64,000 bases of DNA, taken from assembly GCA_963204915.1 (NCBI GenBank), contig CAUJHS010000117.1:1-64000 (forward strand). Reading direction: 5' to 3'. This DNA is from Planctomycetota bacterium (GTDB taxonomy: Bacteria > Planctomycetota > Planctomycetia > Pirellulales > Pirellulaceae). The position numbers and the translations under genes are program-made. The notes under the pieces are model-generated. The model was not told where the DNA came from and did not search any database. It was given only the letters and a program-made list of their open reading frames with translations. Positions 61,860-64,000 of this stretch are shown piece after piece. Positions within the stretch are counted from its first letter, which is position 1. Each line of letters begins with the position of its first letter.

Positions 61860-62846
61860 ATGAGAATTTTCGCAGGAAAACTAGTTGGCGGAACGCTGAT
61901 TTGTTGGTGCCTGATTTCCTCGGGCGGCTGGGGGCAAACTATCAAAAAGCGAGCTGAATTGCCAAAATTCAACCCTGCGGCGACGCAAGGGATTTTCTTC
62001 GACAACGTGTTTGAACAGGGCTTGCAAGGTCCACGTCCCGCCAACCTGGGGCAAGCGCCTGCGGCTTCACAACCCCAAGGGGCCGGCGCCGCTCAACCGA
62101 TGGCTGCCAGCGGTTCGAGTAGCGTCAGCGGCGGTAGTGCAGGCGGTCTACACGGCTGGTCGAAGATCATTTCGCCTACCACGATTGAAGACGAAATCAA
62201 GGCGATTAAGCTTGCCACCGACCAAAGCGTGACGACCCCCACTAAGTTTCAAGGCGGCGATTATCGCACCGTGCGCCGCGACTTTTCGATCCTGGCTATG
62301 TTATTCGCCATTATCTCCGAGTACGACGGAGACGTCCGCTTTAAAGAATCCTCCGCCGCCGCGCGCGATGTGTTTGCCCGAACGGCGGCCAACGCGAAGG
62401 TGGGCACGTCGCAAGTTTACAACGAAGCCAAACAGCGCCGCGATCAATTGGCCGACCTGCTCAACGGCTCCAAGATCGAGGGCGAACGCAGCGAACCCAA
62501 GGCGAACTGGGCCGAGGTCGCCGGCCGGGCCCCTTTGATGCAACGGTTGGAGTCAGCGTTTGACGGCAAGATACAACCTGGCACGTCGAACCCGAGCGAG
62601 TTCAAAGCCAATGCGAGCGAATTACGTCAAAACGCGGAGATCATTGCGGCCATTGCCGAAGTGCTCAAACAGGAAGGTATGGAAGACGCAGGCGACGAAA
62701 CCTACGACGAGCATTGCGATAGCATGAAAAAGGCGGCGCTGGATATTGTGGACGCCATTAAGAACAACAACCAAGACGCCGCCGCCAAGGCCGCCGGCCA
62801 GGTTGGCCAGGCGTGCAGCCAATGCCACGAATCGTACCGAGGTTAA
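61860..62846 (+). CDS. Exported protein with C-terminal CxxCH (cytochrome c'-like)
   Basis: From the ATG at 61860 this is 328 aa with a signal peptide ending near GGWGQ. A Gln/Ala/Pro/Ser/Gly-rich linker (about 50-100) leads to a helical region (about 120-320) in which four long helices can be drawn. It ends QACSQCHESYRG, so the single heme site is at the extreme C-terminus, as in cytochrome c' (class II) proteins. The N-terminal part is an addition. It may be an electron carrier or gas-binding protein. In-frame codons upstream to 61761 were rejected because the signal peptide starts here. Confidence 0.75.
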   Translation: MRIFAGKLVGGTLICWCLISSGGWGQTIKKRAELPKFNPAATQGIFFDNVFEQGLQGPRPANLGQAPAASQPQGAGAAQPMAASGSSSVSGGSAGGLHGWSKIISPTTIEDEIKAIKLATDQSVTTPTKFQGGDYRTVRRDFSILAMLFAIISEYDGDVRFKESSAAARDVFARTAANAKVGTSQVYNEAKQRRDQLADLLNGSKIEGERSEPKANWAEVAGRAPLMQRLESAFDGKIQPGTSNPSEFKANASELRQNAEIIAAIAEVLKQEGMEDAGDETYDEHCDSMKKAALDIVDAIKNNNQDAAAKAAGQVGQACSQCHESYRG

Positions 62847-62927
62847 GACTTCGCCGCCCTCAGGAACTCTGCGAGAAGCGCCGAGGCCGAACGATCGCAC
62901 CATGCGGCGTAACGCGCGCGATCCGGC

Positions 62928-63449
62928 TTACTTCAAGCTGATCTTCAGCGCGAATTCTGCTTTCATTTGCAGCAACGCCTCTGCGTTTCCCCGCGCGTCG
63001 TCCACCGGATGATGGGTGTGCGCGGTCTTGCGCAAGTGCTTGAAGTTGGCGAACACATCCTTCACCACGCCTTTATACAGCGAGCCGAGATTGCTCGAAC
63101 TATGCCCAAACGGGTTCTCGCCAAGGAAGTGGTGGAAGTACCAGTTGATAAACTGCCAATCGAACCCGTTGTTGTCCGAAATGAAGTAAGGACGGCCATG
63201 CGAGTTCTCGGAGATCCATCGCGCGAAGCGCTCCATCACCGCCTTTGGCTCGTCGAACGCTAAGGTTTCTTCGCGTGAAAACCCGCTGACCGCCAATGCT
63301 TCGGGAATCCAGTTTTCGGAAACGGGTTTCAGTTGCCCGTAAAAAGTTTTGGTCAGCGACGGTTCGACCGCGACCGCGCCGAAGGAAATCATCGAGTAGT
63401 CCGCCGGAATCGGTCCGTCGGCTTCCACATCGACCATGATGTAACTCAT
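62928..63449 (-). CDS. DEDDh-type 3'-5' exonuclease
   Basis: This 173-aa protein has the RNase T/DnaQ-like pattern: VDVEADGP (D-x-E) near residue 7, ISDNNGFDWQF in the middle, and HHPVDDARGNAEAL with His and Asp near residue 150. These are the DEDDh catalytic residues. The small size without extra domains fits an oligoribonuclease/RNase T-type enzyme acting on RNA or DNA ends. The exact substrate is unknown. Confidence 0.85.
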   Translation of the reverse strand: MSYIMVDVEADGPIPADYSMISFGAVAVEPSLTKTFYGQLKPVSENWIPEALAVSGFSREETLAFDEPKAVMERFARWISENSHGRPYFISDNNGFDWQFINWYFHHFLGENPFGHSSSNLGSLYKGVVKDVFANFKHLRKTAHTHHPVDDARGNAEALLQMKAEFALKISLK

Positions 63450-63589
63450 CGGATCACCCGATTGGGCCTCCTCGTCGCACCAAGGAGGCGCGTGGTTTCC
63501 AAAAGGCGTTTCGCGCGGCGAGCGTTTCGCACGGGGCGCTCATCTTGCACAAGAGCGCCGAAGGATCGGTCCCTCAATCACTCTCTTGA

Positions 63590-64000
63590 CTACTTCGTTT
63601 CCCTCACCCAAATATTGCGATATCGCACCGGGTTGCCGTGATCTTGCAGGTAAATCGGACCGTTCTGCGGCCCGGCTCCTACTGGCGCCGCCGTGGTGTT
63701 GCGTTCGCCGGGTAATTCAATGTTATCGTGAATCAAAACCCCGTTGTGGCGCACCGTAACGCGAGGATTCGCAACCAGCTTATCGCCTTCATACCGAGCG
63801 GCCGTGTAGTCGATGTCGTACGTTTGCCAGGCCAGCGGCGGAAAGCACATGTTCACGCTGGGCTTGGCGACGGTGTAAATCCCGCCGCACTCGTTTTGCT
63901 CGCCTTCCAGACCGAAGGAATCGAGCATTTGGACTTCATACCGCCCTTGCACATAGATTCCACTGTTGCCGCGCGCCTGGCCGCGATCTTGCGGCTGGTA
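63590..64000 (-). CDS. DUF1080 (3-keto-disaccharide hydrolase-like) protein, N-terminus beyond window
   Basis: The frame is open from 64000 to the stop at 63590 (136 codons); the start lies beyond the window. The visible part is the end of a concanavalin-like DUF1080 domain: GNSGIYVQGRYEVQMLDSFG, AWQTYDIDYTAARY, VRHNGVLIHDNIELPG and a final PIYLQDHGNPVRYRNIWVRE. Such secreted domains act on or bind sugars and are numerous in planctomycetes. Confidence 0.9.
   Translation of the reverse strand, partial: YQPQDRGQARGNSGIYVQGRYEVQMLDSFGLEGEQNECGGIYTVAKPSVNMCFPPLAWQTYDIDYTAARYEGDKLVANPRVTVRHNGVLIHDNIELPGERNTTAAPVGAGPQNGPIYLQDHGNPVRYRNIWVRETK

Noticed and set aside
1..64000. tRNA, rRNA, tmRNA, prophage or insertion sequence
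   Set aside because: No cloverleaf, rRNA motif, integrase, transposase or phage structural gene was recognised in reading both strands.

Overview
The window looks like the chromosome of a planctomycete, probably of the Pirellulales. Evidence: paired DUF1501 and PSD1/DUF1549-DUF1553 genes (two pairs), a DUF1559 prepilin-like protein followed by a transthyretin-like lipoprotein, DUF1080, N-terminal tags of the LExLExRxLLA type on large surface proteins, dockerin-like repeats, a planctomycete-style ECF sigma factor, a secreted TPR-CHAT protein, and many starts without a Shine-Dalgarno sequence. I saw no rRNA, tRNA, CRISPR array or insertion sequence. Family names come from motif recognition by eye; no search was run.

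Region 1-6.7 kb: two divergent surface-protein genes, a giant beta-helix protein whose C-terminus lies off the window and a 610-aa SdrD_B/dockerin protein. Region 6.7-18.4 kb: an envelope region. The minus strand carries a Tad-type outer-membrane set (secretin CpaC/RcpA, CpaD-like lipoprotein, TadD-like TPR lipoprotein). The plus strand carries a Cys-rich secreted protein, a single-pass membrane protein and a MamK/MreB-like actin. A 1355-aa protein made of repeated secretin N domains but with no secretin barrel follows, then a Flp-type pilin. The Tad ATPase and inner-membrane proteins are not here, so the system is split.

Region 19-26 kb: glycine-zipper protein, ECF sigma factor, amidohydrolase, aldehyde dehydrogenase, DUF488, DUF1559 and a lipoprotein. 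Region 26-38 kb: a membrane-anchored degenerate trypsin-fold protein with MORN-like repeats, the CHAT protein, a small lipoprotein, GNAT, thioredoxin reductase, an RlmI-like methyltransferase, a small membrane protein, lepA and a ROK kinase. Region 38-50 kb: an ABC-2 permease fused to a CPBP protease, a HEAT-like protein, a beta-lactamase-fold/DUF4185 fusion, the first DUF1501/PSD1 pair, a lone GH2-like sugar-binding domain and a zinc metallopeptidase.

Region 50-64 kb: DUF485 plus an acetate-type symporter overlapping by 4 nt, a fatty-acid desaturase, prfB with a programmed +1 frameshift, an MBL hydrolase, then an apparent small-RNA gene (about 57262-57462). This RNA gene has a good sigma-70 promoter, four successive hairpins all presenting the loop CUGCCCC, and a perfect rho-independent terminator. 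It lies just upstream of a gene for a protein with four spaced DILAAAR-type peptides. A second DUF1501/DUF1549-DUF1553 pair, a C-terminal CxxCH protein, a DEDDh exonuclease and a partial DUF1080 protein close the window.

The strongest candidate for something undescribed is the four-hairpin C-rich-loop RNA. Next are the barrel-less secretin-N protein and the actin-like/membrane-adaptor pair.
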